Source of the DNA: Phytopseudomonas punonensis
GTDB taxonomy: Bacteria; Pseudomonadota; Gammaproteobacteria; Pseudomonadales; Pseudomonadaceae
Direction of reading: 5' to 3'
Length of the DNA stretch: 64,000 nt
Assembly (NCBI RefSeq): GCF_900142655.1
Contig: NZ_FRBQ01000003.1
Coordinates: 62,001-126,000 of the forward strand
The notes below the pieces were generated by a model that saw only the letters and a program-made list of their open reading frames with translations, made no database searches and had not been told where the DNA came from. Within the stretch, counting starts at the first letter, position 1; each line of letters begins with the position of its first letter. Positions 43,806 to 52,061 of this stretch are shown piece after piece. The translations under genes were made by a program, and so were the position numbers.

Positions 43806-44074
43806 GGAGGGTTACGTCTGGCTCATGGGGAGAGGTGGGTTATTCCAGGCAACGCGTGCAAGTGTTGATCAGTGCGTTGCATGGTAGCTGTCGGCCCGAC
43901 GAACGATACCGAGCAGCCTGCGATACAGCCGGCAATCGTGGGGTGAGTGCTAAAGCGGTGTGTGATGCCTGCCATGCTCTCAACCCGTTCAAATGCCAAG
44001 GCACGCCGCCGGGCTTCCCGGCAGCGTGCAGTTGTGGTCGATAACGCTTGTCATGGACGGCGGAGCAGCTGGCA
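43806..44074. other. Gene-free stretch upstream of the Pit gene, possible small RNA
   Basis: The 460 bp from 43806 to 44265 hold no convincing coding frame. The part before 44075 contains the Pit promoter region (minus strand) and is followed on the plus strand by a hairpin with a T run, so a short plus-strand transcript is possible. Nothing else was seen; the stretch from 44112 to 44265 is AT-richer and unassigned. Confidence 0.3.
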
Positions 44075-44111
44075 AACCAAGGCTGAGTCAGCCCTTGGTT
44101 GTATGTTTTTT
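44075..44111 (+). terminator. Orphan terminator-like hairpin with T6 run
   Basis: AACCAAGGCTGA pairs with TCAGCCCTTGGTT (one bulged C), then GTATGTTTTTTA. The T run shows plus-strand polarity, yet no plus-strand gene ends here. Confidence 0.5.
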
Positions 44112-44265
44112 AGCCAGCGGAACAGCCCTCAATTGCGTCACCCGAAAAATCTGGAGGCGATTTACCTCGAAAATCGCTTCGGACACAACTAGTGGCGCAT
44201 AAAGAATGCGTATTTTTTGATTTGACCAGGTAAAGCTGGCGCTTTGCTATGTGCCCGATTGTCCG

Positions 44266-44823
44266 CTACAGCATGCGTTTGAGCACATTGTCGCGGCGCG
44301 CGAAATGGTGCCAGAGCACGGCGGCGATATGCAGGGCGATCACGTAATAGAACGCGGTGCCGACCGTGATGTGCAGGTCTTCGATGCGATGGGCCAGGTG
44401 CTGGTTCATCTCGAAGGGCGAGGGCAGCACCAGCCCGCCGAGGGGAATGCCGCCGCGTTCGAGAAACACCACCAGCATGCCCATCAGCGGTTGCAGCAAC
44501 AGGAAGGTGTACAGGGCGATATGGGTGACCTTGGAGGCCAGCCGGGTCAGCGGATTGAGCGCGGGTACGATTGCCGGCGTCGGGTTGGCGAAGCGGGCGA
44601 GCAGGCGCGGCAGCACCAAGGCGAATACCGCGATGCCGACCCAGAAGTGGCCCTGCACCACGAACAGCCGCGGGTCGCTGCCTTTCTCGAACAGGCCTCG
44701 GCTGGTGATTAGCACGTAAGCCAGTACCACCAGCGCGGCCATCAGCCAGTGCAAGTGGCGACTGGTGGCGCTGTAGCGGGGCGATGTCGCCTGTGCTGCG
44801 TCGTTGTTGCTTGTACTGCTCAT
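44266..44823 (-). CDS. Cytochrome b561-family diheme membrane protein
   Basis: 185 residues, four helices. Heme histidine candidates: RHLHWLMAALVVLAYV, VQGHFWVGIAVFALVLPRLL, IALYTFLLLQPLMG, EDLHITVGTAFYYVIALHIA. It shuttles electrons from the quinone pool, for example to reduce superoxide or a periplasmic partner. It lies 15 bp after the sensor-kinase gene, so it is probably the last gene of the long minus-strand operon. Confidence 0.88.
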   Translation of the reverse strand: MSSTSNNDAAQATSPRYSATSRHLHWLMAALVVLAYVLITSRGLFEKGSDPRLFVVQGHFWVGIAVFALVLPRLLARFANPTPAIVPALNPLTRLASKVTHIALYTFLLLQPLMGMLVVFLERGGIPLGGLVLPSPFEMNQHLAHRIEDLHITVGTAFYYVIALHIAAVLWHHFARRDNVLKRML

Positions 44824-44838
44824 GCTGACCTCTATGGG

Positions 44839-46275
44839 CTATTGGCCTGGCAACCTTGCCTGGCCGTGGTTATGGGGTGGTATGACGGTGTCGCTGTCGG
44901 TTGCCAGTGGCGCACGTGGCAGAGCCAGCGTGGCGAGCAGGCCGCCGTCCGTGTGGTTGCTGAGGGTGATGCTGCCGCCCAAATGACTGGCGATCATTTC
45001 CACGATGGACAGGCCCAGGCCCGCGCCGCCAGGGTTATCACGGCTGTAGAAGCGCTCGAACAGGCGCTCCATTTTCTGTTCGTCGATGCCCGGGCCGTGA
45101 TCTCGCACGCTGAGGCTGATCTGCTGTTCGTCGTCGGCCGCGAGGGTTACCTCCACCTCGGCGCCTTGCGGCGAGAAGTTGGCGGCGTTGGTGACCAGAT
45201 TCTGCAGGGCAATTGCGACCAACTGCGCATTGCCGTGAATCAGGTAGCTGCCGGGCTTCACGTCCAGGGCCAGCTCCAGGCCCCTGCCGAGCATCCACGG
45301 GGTGAGCTCTACCAGCGTCTCGCGAGCGGTGCTTTCCAGGTCGACGGGTTGCCAGGCCTGGCGGGCGATTTCCGGCTCGACTCGGGCAAGGGTCAGCAAT
45401 TGGTTGACCACCCGGGTCAGGCGGTCAACGCCGCCAACCAGATGGTTCAGGGCCTTGTCCCGTGGCTCGTTCTCGTCGGCCTGCAGCGCGTTCTGCGCGT
45501 GGATGCGCAAGGTCGCCAGGGGCGTGCGCATTTCGTGGGCGGCATCACCGATAAAGCGCCGTTCGCGCTGCAGCAACTGCTCGATCTGCGACAGCAGCCG
45601 ATTGAGCGCCGCCTGCATGGGCTCCAACTCACGGGGCAGGGGCGTCAGTTGCAGCGGTTCAAGAGAGCCGCCGTGACGTTTGCGGATGATCTGCGCCATG
45701 TTCTGCAAGGGCCGCAGGCCCCAGCCAATCGCCAACCAGATCAGCACGGAGAGCACCACGACGCCGATCAGGTTGGGAATCAGGGTGTGGCGCACTATGC
45801 GGTTGACCAGGTCTTGGCGCACGTCTTCGCGTTCGCCCACCCAGATCAGCAGGCCATGGCGGTCATCGGGCAGCAGGAAGCCGTGCCAGTTGACCTCGTA
45901 GAGGGTCTGGTCGGAAAAACCGGGCGTAGTGACCGGCCGCTCGAATGCCGGTGCACTGGAGGAGCGGATCAGGCTGCGGCCTTCTTTGTCCCACACCTGA
46001 AAGGCCATCTTGCCCTCGTAGGGGTGGCCGAGGCGGTGGCTGCCAGCCTGGCTCAGGGCGGCGTTGAAGGCTTTGTAAAGCGCCTGGCGCTGCTCGTCGG
46101 GCAGTTGGGCATGGATGGCGCCCTGCAGCAGCCGCGCGCTCTGCGCCAGCTGTGCATCGTAGATCTCGCCGATTTCGTGGCGGCTGTCGTGAAAGTTGTA
46201 GAGGCTGATGGTCAGGGTGCCGAGCAGCAACAGGCCGAGAACCAGCACCAGGGTGCGGCGACGCAACGAAGTCAT
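44839..46275 (-). CDS. Two-component sensor histidine kinase (QseC/PmrB-like)
   Basis: 478 residues. Two membrane helices (about 8-27 and 165-188) enclose a 135-residue periplasmic sensor. Then HAMP-like linker, H-box DAAHEMRTPLATLRIHAQNA, N-box LVTNAANFSPQGAEVEV and G-boxes DHGPGIDEQKM, GAGLGLSIVEMI. The start lies 1 bp after the response-regulator stop. The signal is unknown; the neighbourhood suggests control of the biosynthetic genes upstream or of the cytochrome downstream. Confidence 0.88.
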   Translation of the reverse strand: MTSLRRRTLVLVLGLLLLGTLTISLYNFHDSRHEIGEIYDAQLAQSARLLQGAIHAQLPDEQRQALYKAFNAALSQAGSHRLGHPYEGKMAFQVWDKEGRSLIRSSSAPAFERPVTTPGFSDQTLYEVNWHGFLLPDDRHGLLIWVGEREDVRQDLVNRIVRHTLIPNLIGVVVLSVLIWLAIGWGLRPLQNMAQIIRKRHGGSLEPLQLTPLPRELEPMQAALNRLLSQIEQLLQRERRFIGDAAHEMRTPLATLRIHAQNALQADENEPRDKALNHLVGGVDRLTRVVNQLLTLARVEPEIARQAWQPVDLESTARETLVELTPWMLGRGLELALDVKPGSYLIHGNAQLVAIALQNLVTNAANFSPQGAEVEVTLAADDEQQISLSVRDHGPGIDEQKMERLFERFYSRDNPGGAGLGLSIVEMIASHLGGSITLSNHTDGGLLATLALPRAPLATDSDTVIPPHNHGQARLPGQ

Positions 46276-46276
46276 C

Positions 46277-46933
46277 TCAGGTCTCCACCAGATAGCCGAT
46301 GCCGCGCACGGTTCTGATCAGCTCGCTGAACAGTTTCTTGCGCAAGTGCGAGATGTGCACTTCCAGGGTGTTGCTTTCCGCTTCTTCGTCCCAGCCGTAG
46401 AGCAGCTGCACCAGGCGCTCGCGGGTGAACACCTTACCCGGATGAGCAAGCAGCTCGTGAAGCAGAAGGTATTCCTTGGGCGTCAGCGCTACCGGGTTGC
46501 CCTGAAAATGCACCTGTTGATTCGCCGGGTTGAGGCTGATGCCGGCGTGCTCGACCAGCGCCTGACCACGGCCGGCACTGCGGCGTAGCAGGGCACGGAT
46601 GCGCGCCTTGAGTTCGTTGAGGTCGAAAGGCTTGGCGAGGTAGTCGTCGGCGCCGGCATCCAGACCGGCGATGCGGTCGCGGGTTTCGTCCCGAGCGGTG
46701 AGAATCAGCACCGGCAGGTGCGAGCCGCTCTTGCGCAGTTGCTGCAGCACCTCGATGCCGCTCAGGCGCGGCAGGCCGAGGTCGAGGACCACCAGGTCGA
46801 AGGTTTCGCTGAGCAGCGCGTGTACGGCGCTGGTACCGTCATGCAGCCAGTCGACGGTGTAGCCCTCGGCCTGCAGCCCGGCACGCAGGCCCTCGCCGAG
46901 CGGCAGATCGTCTTCCACCAGAAGCAGTCGCAT
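46277..46933 (-). CDS. OmpR/PhoB-family response regulator (QseB/PmrA-like)
   Basis: 218 residues. Receiver domain with acidic pair EDD near residue 8, phospho-acceptor in LVVLDLGLPRLSG (about residue 51), and conserved Lys in LAKPFDL. Winged HTH at about 125-218 (LTPKEYLLLHELLAHPGKVF, EVHISHLRKKL). It is 26 bp after the TPR-protein gene and 1 bp before the sensor gene. Confidence 0.9.
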   Translation of the reverse strand: MRLLLVEDDLPLGEGLRAGLQAEGYTVDWLHDGTSAVHALLSETFDLVVLDLGLPRLSGIEVLQQLRKSGSHLPVLILTARDETRDRIAGLDAGADDYLAKPFDLNELKARIRALLRRSAGRGQALVEHAGISLNPANQQVHFQGNPVALTPKEYLLLHELLAHPGKVFTRERLVQLLYGWDEEAESNTLEVHISHLRKKLFSELIRTVRGIGYLVET

Positions 46934-46959
46934 GGGTGTCCTCGGTCAGGCGGTTGCGA

Positions 46960-47616
46960 TCAGTCGAGCTTGTGCTCGACCTCCTCCAGTAAAGCAGCGA
47001 TTTCGCGCTGACGGCCCTTGTCGGCCAGCTCGCGACCGGGGCGCGGCGCGGCTTGCTGAGCTTTGAGCAGTGCTGCCTTGGCTTCGACATACTTGCCTTC
47101 ACGGGCCAGATGATCGCCCCAGAAATACAGGCTGTCGATGCCGTCCGGGTTGATCAGCAGCGCCTGCCTGAGCAACTCATCGGCCTTTTGTGCGTCGCCG
47201 AAACCGATGGGCCAGCCGGGCACGCGATCATACAGGGCGGCCAGGCTGGTGTAGGCCGAGCCTTGCAGGGCGTCGGGGTCGAGTTGCAGGGCTTTTTCCA
47301 GGTCAGTGCGCGACTGCTTGGCCTTGCTCAAGGCCCCGAGGCCGCCCTGGGCGCCGGCCCAGCTGCTGGTGACGATGCCTTTCCAGATCCACGCCTCGGC
47401 AGCTTTCGGCTCGGCCGCGGTGAACGCCTCGGCCTGCTCGGCCAGCTTCTCGAACTCGGCCACCTTGCGCTCTTGCGGGGTGTCGTACTGGATCTGCGCC
47501 CAGCGTTGCTGGATGGCCTGCAACTGCTGAGTGCCGGCGGCATCCAGCGCCCAGGCGCCGGTGTGGATGCTCAGGGCTGCGAGGACAATGGCGAGGTGAG
47601 TCAGGGTTCTTTTCAT
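46960..47616 (-). CDS. Exported TPR-repeat protein
   Basis: 218 residues. Signal peptide (LAIVLAALSIHTGAWA) and TPR-like helical pairs: AEAWIWKGIVTSSWAG, QSRTDLEKALQLDPDALQGS, ADELLRQALLINPDGIDSLY, GKYVEAKAALLKAQQAAPRP. The form is that of periplasmic adaptor or assembly proteins. The start overlaps the stop of the dehydrogenase gene (ATGA), so it belongs to the same unit. Confidence 0.8.
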   Translation of the reverse strand: MKRTLTHLAIVLAALSIHTGAWALDAAGTQQLQAIQQRWAQIQYDTPQERKVAEFEKLAEQAEAFTAAEPKAAEAWIWKGIVTSSWAGAQGGLGALSKAKQSRTDLEKALQLDPDALQGSAYTSLAALYDRVPGWPIGFGDAQKADELLRQALLINPDGIDSLYFWGDHLAREGKYVEAKAALLKAQQAAPRPGRELADKGRQREIAALLEEVEHKLD

Positions 47617-48416
47617 TGTGGGGGCGTCTCGGAGGAATGGGTGAAACGACGAATGGTCGGCAGTTGTTTGCGGATCGCCCGGTCGACCAGGCCTGGCAGC
47701 AGGCCGTTGAGGCGTACCAGTAGTTTTTCCGGCCAGCCCAGGTACAGCTCGGCAAGGTTGCGCTCGATGGCGCTCGTTACCTGCCAGGCCACCCGCTGGG
47801 GCTCGTCGACCTTGCTGTTGAGCGCCTCGTTGAGGGCCATGGCGGCTGTACTGTTCATGCCGGTGCGGGTGGCCCGCGGCGCCACGTAGAGCACATCGAC
47901 TTCGGTGTCGGCGAGCTCGCGGCGCAACGCTTCGGAGAAGCCGCGCAGGGCGAATTTGCTGGCGCAGTACACCGCGTAACCCGGATAGCCGATGGAGCCG
48001 AAGGTGGAGCCGACGTTGACGATCAGCGCGTGGGGCTGGTTGCGCAGGGTCGGCAGCAGGGCGCGGGTCAGTTGCAGGGTGGCCACTAGGTTGAGTGCCA
48101 GAAGGTCGTCGATCTGCTCATCATCGACCTGCTCGAACAGCGCGAACTGGTTTACGCCGGCGGCGTTGAGCAGCAAGTTGATGCCGCCCAGGCGCCGCGC
48201 CGCATCGAGCACGGCTTGGCGCCCGGTACTGCTGCGCAGGTCGGCCTGCACGCTGTGGATGCGCTGCGGGTAGAGGCGCTGCAGGGCTTCCAGTGCGTGC
48301 GGCTGGCGGGTTACCGCAATCACCTGGGCACCTTCGGCGCACAGTTGTTCGGCCAGCGCCTGGCCGATGCCGCCGCTGGCGCCGGTCAGCACTACACGGC
48401 AATCAGACAGCTGCAT
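47613..48416 (-). CDS. Short-chain dehydrogenase/reductase
   Basis: 267 residues. Classical SDR: TGASGGIGQALAEQL cofactor loop, NAAGVNQF, catalytic YCASKFALRGFSEALRRELA (Tyr and Lys) and a Ser in NVGSTFGSIGYPG. The acidic/basic pattern after beta 2 (AVTRQP) slightly favours NADP. It overlaps the oxidase gene upstream by 14 bp and the TPR gene downstream by 4 bp. Probable role: reduction of a keto or aldehyde intermediate made by the operon. Confidence 0.87.
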   Translation of the reverse strand: MQLSDCRVVLTGASGGIGQALAEQLCAEGAQVIAVTRQPHALEALQRLYPQRIHSVQADLRSSTGRQAVLDAARRLGGINLLLNAAGVNQFALFEQVDDEQIDDLLALNLVATLQLTRALLPTLRNQPHALIVNVGSTFGSIGYPGYAVYCASKFALRGFSEALRRELADTEVDVLYVAPRATRTGMNSTAAMALNEALNSKVDEPQRVAWQVTSAIERNLAELYLGWPEKLLVRLNGLLPGLVDRAIRKQLPTIRRFTHSSETPPQ

Positions 48417-49092
48417 GGCTGAACTCCCGGCGCTGTTCCGTTTCCAGGCGCGGCAGGCCGCGGAACATGTCGGTGTAGAGCTGGTACACCACCTTGCTGG
48501 CGTGAATCACCGCTGCCTGGTCGGCAGGGTCGTCGAGGCGGTCCATCAGGCCGCGGTAGGTATCCATATGGCCGATGTCGAGCGAGCCGTGGGAGGCCAG
48601 GTAGCTGAACGCGCTAGGTGGCAACTGCAGGCCTTCACGTATCGCCTCGGCGGCCTGGGTTGCCAAGGCGATACTGGTGCCTTCGAGGACGTTGACCATG
48701 CCGAACAGGCCAACGGGGTTGCCGCGGGCGATCAGGTCATAGAGAAAACTCACCATCAGCTCGATGGGTAATGACGGCTGGCCGTCACGCACCTGCTCGG
48801 CATCACCGCCGCAGGCGCGGATGTCGTTGAGGATCCACTGTTCGTGGCCGTATTCCTCCTCGATGTATTCGCACACTGCAGCACGTAGCCATTCCAGACG
48901 CGAGGGCAGGCGGGCACCGCAGGCCATCATCAGCGGCACGGTGTGGCGCACGTGGTAGTAAGCCTGGGTCAGGAAGGCGCGGTAGGCCTGCAGGCTGACC
49001 TGGCCGGCCATCGCATCGCGGATCACCGGTGTAGTGAATAGCGCCTGGCGCTCTACGGCGGTCGCTTGCTGCAGTTCGTCGAAGAAACTCAT
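48403..49092 (-). CDS. Heme-oxygenase-like (TenA-fold) putative diiron oxidase
   Basis: 229 residues. The all-helical TenA-like pattern retains a full set of candidate metal ligands: E80 and H83 (ExxH in EEEYGHEQW), E137 (VNVLEGTS), H168, D172 and H175 (HxxxDxxH in SHGSLDIGHMD). This layout is that of heme-oxygenase-like diiron enzymes such as UndA and CADD, not of thiaminase TenA. The start at 49092 has AAAGGAGC upstream and overlaps the ligase stop by 4 bp. Inferred reaction: oxidation or decarboxylation of an acyl substrate. Confidence 0.75.
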   Translation of the reverse strand: MSFFDELQQATAVERQALFTTPVIRDAMAGQVSLQAYRAFLTQAYYHVRHTVPLMMACGARLPSRLEWLRAAVCEYIEEEYGHEQWILNDIRACGGDAEQVRDGQPSLPIELMVSFLYDLIARGNPVGLFGMVNVLEGTSIALATQAAEAIREGLQLPPSAFSYLASHGSLDIGHMDTYRGLMDRLDDPADQAAVIHASKVVYQLYTDMFRGLPRLETEQRREFSHAAV

Positions 49093-50567
49093 GGCTGCTC
49101 CTTTGGGGCAACGGGGGTTGAAAAGCGGTAGGCATGGCGGGCCAGGATGGCCTCGCGGCGTAGTCGGCCGTTGCTGGTGAGCAGGCCATTCGCAGGAGTG
49201 AAGGGTTCGGACAGGCGCTGCCATTGGTGCACTCGGGCGTAGTCGGGCAGCTCGATGTTGGCCCAGGCGACACTGTGCTCCAGGGCCTCGTCGCTGCAAT
49301 CCGGATCGACGGGCCAGAGCAGGGCGATGTTGTGATCCATGGCCTCGCCGTGCACGAATGCTTGGGCGATCACCCCGCGTTGAGTGAGCTCTGCCTCGAC
49401 CCAGTCAGGATTGACGTTGCGGCCGAAACTGGTGGTGAACTGATGCTTCTTGCGGCCTTTGAGAAACAGGTAACCGTCGGCATCGAGCACGCCGATATCG
49501 CCGGTGGGCAGCCAGTCGCCAGTGAATGGCGCTTCACCCAGATAACCCAGCAGCGCCGAGCCGCGCACCCACACTTCACCGTCTTCGGCGATGCGTACCT
49601 CGACGTGGGGCAGCGGGCGGCCAACGCTGCCGATGCGGTTGTAAGCCGGGGTGTTGAGGCACACCACCGAGGCGCATTCGGACAGCCCGTAGCCCTGGTA
49701 GAGCGGCAGGTTCAGCTGTGCCGCGCGCTCGAGCAACTCGTCGCTGACCCGCGCGCCACCGACCGCCACGAAATGAAATTGGCTGGCTTCCAGCTGCCCA
49801 TGTTCGAGGGCGATGATCAGGCCGAGCAGCAGCTGCGGTACCAGGATCAGGCTCTGGGTCTGCTGGCGTACCAGCTGGCCGAGCAGGCGCGGCCAGTCGA
49901 CTCGCGTTGCGCCCTCGATGCCCAGGCTCTGCTGGGGCAATAGGGTGACGCTGGCGCCGGCCAGCAGAGCCGCGTACACGCCAAGGTTTTCCAGCAGCAC
50001 CGCCAGCGGCAACACCGCCAAATACTGTTTTGGCGCCGCCGGGCGGCTGGCGGCGTGCAGCTCATAGGCGACGCGCAGCAAGGCCTCGGCGCTCAGGCAA
50101 ACGCCCTTCGGCGTGCCGGTGGTACCCGAGGTGTAGGTGACTTTTGCGGTGCCGCTCGGCAGCCGCTCACGGCCAGGCAGTTCCCGGGACCAGAAGCCGC
50201 CGGCCTGGCGAAAGCCCGCTTCGATCAGTTGGTCAGTCAGCGGGGCGTCGGTGAGCAGCAGGTCGACGCCACTCTGCGCTAGGCAGTGGGCTGTCTGCGC
50301 CCAGGTGAAGAATGGCGGCAGGGTCACGCAGGGGATGCCGGCGAACAGTGCCGCCAGGTCCCAGAGCGCCATCTGTGGGCTGTTATCCATGATCAGTGCG
50401 AAGGTCTTGCCCGGTTGGGCGAGCAGCAGCGCCTTGCGCGTTTCGATCTCGCTCCACAGCTGCGCGTAGTCGATGCTCTCGGTGTCATCGCGCAACGCCG
50501 GACGCGACGGTTGGCAATGGGCGTGAAGCAGCAACAGCGCCTTGAAGTCACTCAGCTCAGGCTGCAT
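49089..50567 (-). CDS. AMP-forming acyl/aryl ligase (ANL superfamily)
   Basis: 492 residues. P-loop VTYTSGTTGTPKGVCLS, A5-type YGLSECASVV, A7 PTGDIGVLDADGYLFLKGRK and a C-terminal HQFTTSFGRNVNPDWVEAEL, where long-chain fatty acid ligases have a similar phrase. There is no carrier-protein domain. It activates a carboxylate as acyl-AMP, and as thioester if CoA is used. The start overlaps the hemolysin-family gene by 11 bp, and the stop overlaps the oxidase start in ATGA. Confidence 0.85.
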   Translation of the reverse strand: MQPELSDFKALLLLHAHCQPSRPALRDDTESIDYAQLWSEIETRKALLLAQPGKTFALIMDNSPQMALWDLAALFAGIPCVTLPPFFTWAQTAHCLAQSGVDLLLTDAPLTDQLIEAGFRQAGGFWSRELPGRERLPSGTAKVTYTSGTTGTPKGVCLSAEALLRVAYELHAASRPAAPKQYLAVLPLAVLLENLGVYAALLAGASVTLLPQQSLGIEGATRVDWPRLLGQLVRQQTQSLILVPQLLLGLIIALEHGQLEASQFHFVAVGGARVSDELLERAAQLNLPLYQGYGLSECASVVCLNTPAYNRIGSVGRPLPHVEVRIAEDGEVWVRGSALLGYLGEAPFTGDWLPTGDIGVLDADGYLFLKGRKKHQFTTSFGRNVNPDWVEAELTQRGVIAQAFVHGEAMDHNIALLWPVDPDCSDEALEHSVAWANIELPDYARVHQWQRLSEPFTPANGLLTSNGRLRREAILARHAYRFSTPVAPKEQP

Positions 50568-51231
50568 GGCTGTGCTCCAGGCAGGCCGGCAAACCCAGGC
50601 GCGCGGCCATGCCGCTGACCTGCAGATGGGCGAGACCAGCGCGGATGCTGCCGGCGAACACCTGCGGGCGCCGGGCGTAGTAACTGCCCCAACTGTGCTG
50701 TTCGCTACCCAGGCGCTGCGGGTCGGCATCACCGAGCAACAGCGGGTTAAGGCCCAGACGCTGGAAGCTGTTGATCAGCGAAGCGGCACCGGTAAAGACC
50801 ACCCAGTCGAGCTTGCGATGGGCCAGCAGCCAGGTCATCACCACGATGATCAGCCGCGCGCTGCCGCCACTGCGCGCGGCCAGATTGCCGACCTCGACGA
50901 TGTGCTGGCGCTCCACCGGGGCACCTGCGAGCCGCGACACCACGCGCTCGATCGGCTGCTGCAGGTACTGCTCGAGAAACAGCGCGCCGCTGTCGGCGGT
51001 GCGCACGCCGGCGGCAGCGCAGAAGGTCCCGTGCGAATCGCGCAGGGCCATCAGGGTAGGCATGAAATGGCGGATGTCGGCGTGGTGCACAGTGGCGAAG
51101 CACTCGCGCACGAACCACTCCAGCGATTCACGATCAGCGTGTTGTTGCGGCACCAGCGACAGCGACAGATCGCGCCCGGCATACGGGCCAATGTGCAGCG
51201 GCAGGGCAAGGTTCCATTGGGTATCGATCAT
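50557..51231 (-). CDS. Thermostable hemolysin (delta-VPH) family protein, GNAT-like
   Basis: 224 residues. Family phrases: RDLSLSLVPQQHADRESLEW, ALFLEQYLQQPIERVVSRLA, VEVGNLAARSGGSARLIIVV, VFTGAASLINSFQRLGLNPL. Pfam calls this T_hemolysin after a Vibrio protein, but the fold is of the acyltransferase (GNAT/autoinducer synthase) kind, so enzyme activity is more likely than pore formation; there is no signal peptide. First structural gene after the TetR gene, coupled to the acyl ligase. Confidence 0.8.
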   Translation of the reverse strand: MIDTQWNLALPLHIGPYAGRDLSLSLVPQQHADRESLEWFVRECFATVHHADIRHFMPTLMALRDSHGTFCAAAGVRTADSGALFLEQYLQQPIERVVSRLAGAPVERQHIVEVGNLAARSGGSARLIIVVMTWLLAHRKLDWVVFTGAASLINSFQRLGLNPLLLGDADPQRLGSEQHSWGSYYARRPQVFAGSIRAGLAHLQVSGMAARLGLPACLEHSHAA

Positions 51232-51306
51232 CGACAGCGCTCCAGCGGCTAGGCGTTGGAGACACTATCGGGGCCGAACCTTAATGAAGTCTGAAGGCCA
51301 TCACGG

Positions 51307-51918
51307 CTACGCGCGCATGCCCTCGAAGATCAGGCGCGTGGTGTTGCGCACGTTGGCCATGTGGCTCTGGCGGTCCATCTGGTCATTGGCGGTCAGGCGC
51401 AGCAGTTGCAGGTGGGAATAGTCGTTGAGCAGAAACGCGGCCAGCTCCACGTCCAGGTCGGCGCGCAGCTTGCCGGCCTCCTGTAACTCGCGCAGCACAT
51501 TGGCGATCTCGCCCTGCAGGCCACGGTTCATCTGTCGGTAGGCCTCGGGCAGGCCGCTGTTGCCGCCCACCAGCACCAGCGGTAGCAGCTCGCGCCAGAG
51601 TGCGGCAGGCAGCACCTCCAGGGCGTAGCCGACCAGCAGGTGTTCGAGATGGCAGAGCGCATCGACGGGGTCGTCGAACTCGCGGATGCGCTTGCGCACA
51701 TCCACCAGAGCGCGGCGATCAGACTCCTTGATCATCTCCAGGATGATCTCGTGCTTGCTGCCGAAATACTTGAACACCGTGGGTGCCGAGACGCCGGCAT
51801 CCCGGGCGATCTGCTCGACCGTGGTCTCGCGGAAGCCCTGGCGTTGAAAAAGCGCCACGGCCGCTGCCGAGATTGCCGTGCGGCGTAATTCCTTCTGACG
51901 TTCGCGTAATCCGCTCAC
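51307..51918 (-). CDS. TetR-family regulator
   Basis: 203 residues. N-terminal HTH (TAISAAAVALFQRQGFRETT, VEQIARDAGVSAPTVFKYFG) and a C-terminal ligand domain. It is 75 bp upstream of the hemolysin-family gene on the same strand and divergent from the hydrolase gene at 52062, so it may control both directions through the AT-rich gap. Confidence 0.87.
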   Translation of the reverse strand: MSGLRERQKELRRTAISAAAVALFQRQGFRETTVEQIARDAGVSAPTVFKYFGSKHEIILEMIKESDRRALVDVRKRIREFDDPVDALCHLEHLLVGYALEVLPAALWRELLPLVLVGGNSGLPEAYRQMNRGLQGEIANVLRELQEAGKLRADLDVELAAFLLNDYSHLQLLRLTANDQMDRQSHMANVRNTTRLIFEGMRA

Positions 51919-51972
51919 CGTCGCTCCTGGGCATTTATGAGGTGTGGCAATGATAGCTGGCTAGGTTTTCTT

Positions 51973-52022
51973 GGGAAAATATTTTATTGACTAAATAAAT
52001 TAATAGGATTAATTATTTTCCC
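51973..52022. promoter_or_regulatory. AT-rich divergent promoter with long inverted repeat
   Basis: GGGAAAATA at 51973-51981 and TATTTTCCC at 52014-52022 flank a 32-base AT-rich core. Inside, TTGACT (51987-51992) and TAATTA (52010-52015), 17 bases apart, form a plausible plus-strand promoter for the hydrolase gene; ATTAATAGGATTAAT is a short direct repeat. Candidate TetR operator. Confidence 0.45.
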
Positions 52023-52061
52023 GTACCTGCCGCACGCAGGGCCATTTCCAGGATTATTCAG

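Noticed and set aside
48403..49092. Thiaminase II (TenA)
   Set aside because: The residues form a diiron-type ligand set and there is no thiamine gene or riboswitch nearby.
50557..51231. A secreted hemolysin toxin
   Set aside because: No signal peptide or membrane segment, and the gene is translationally coupled to an acyl ligase.
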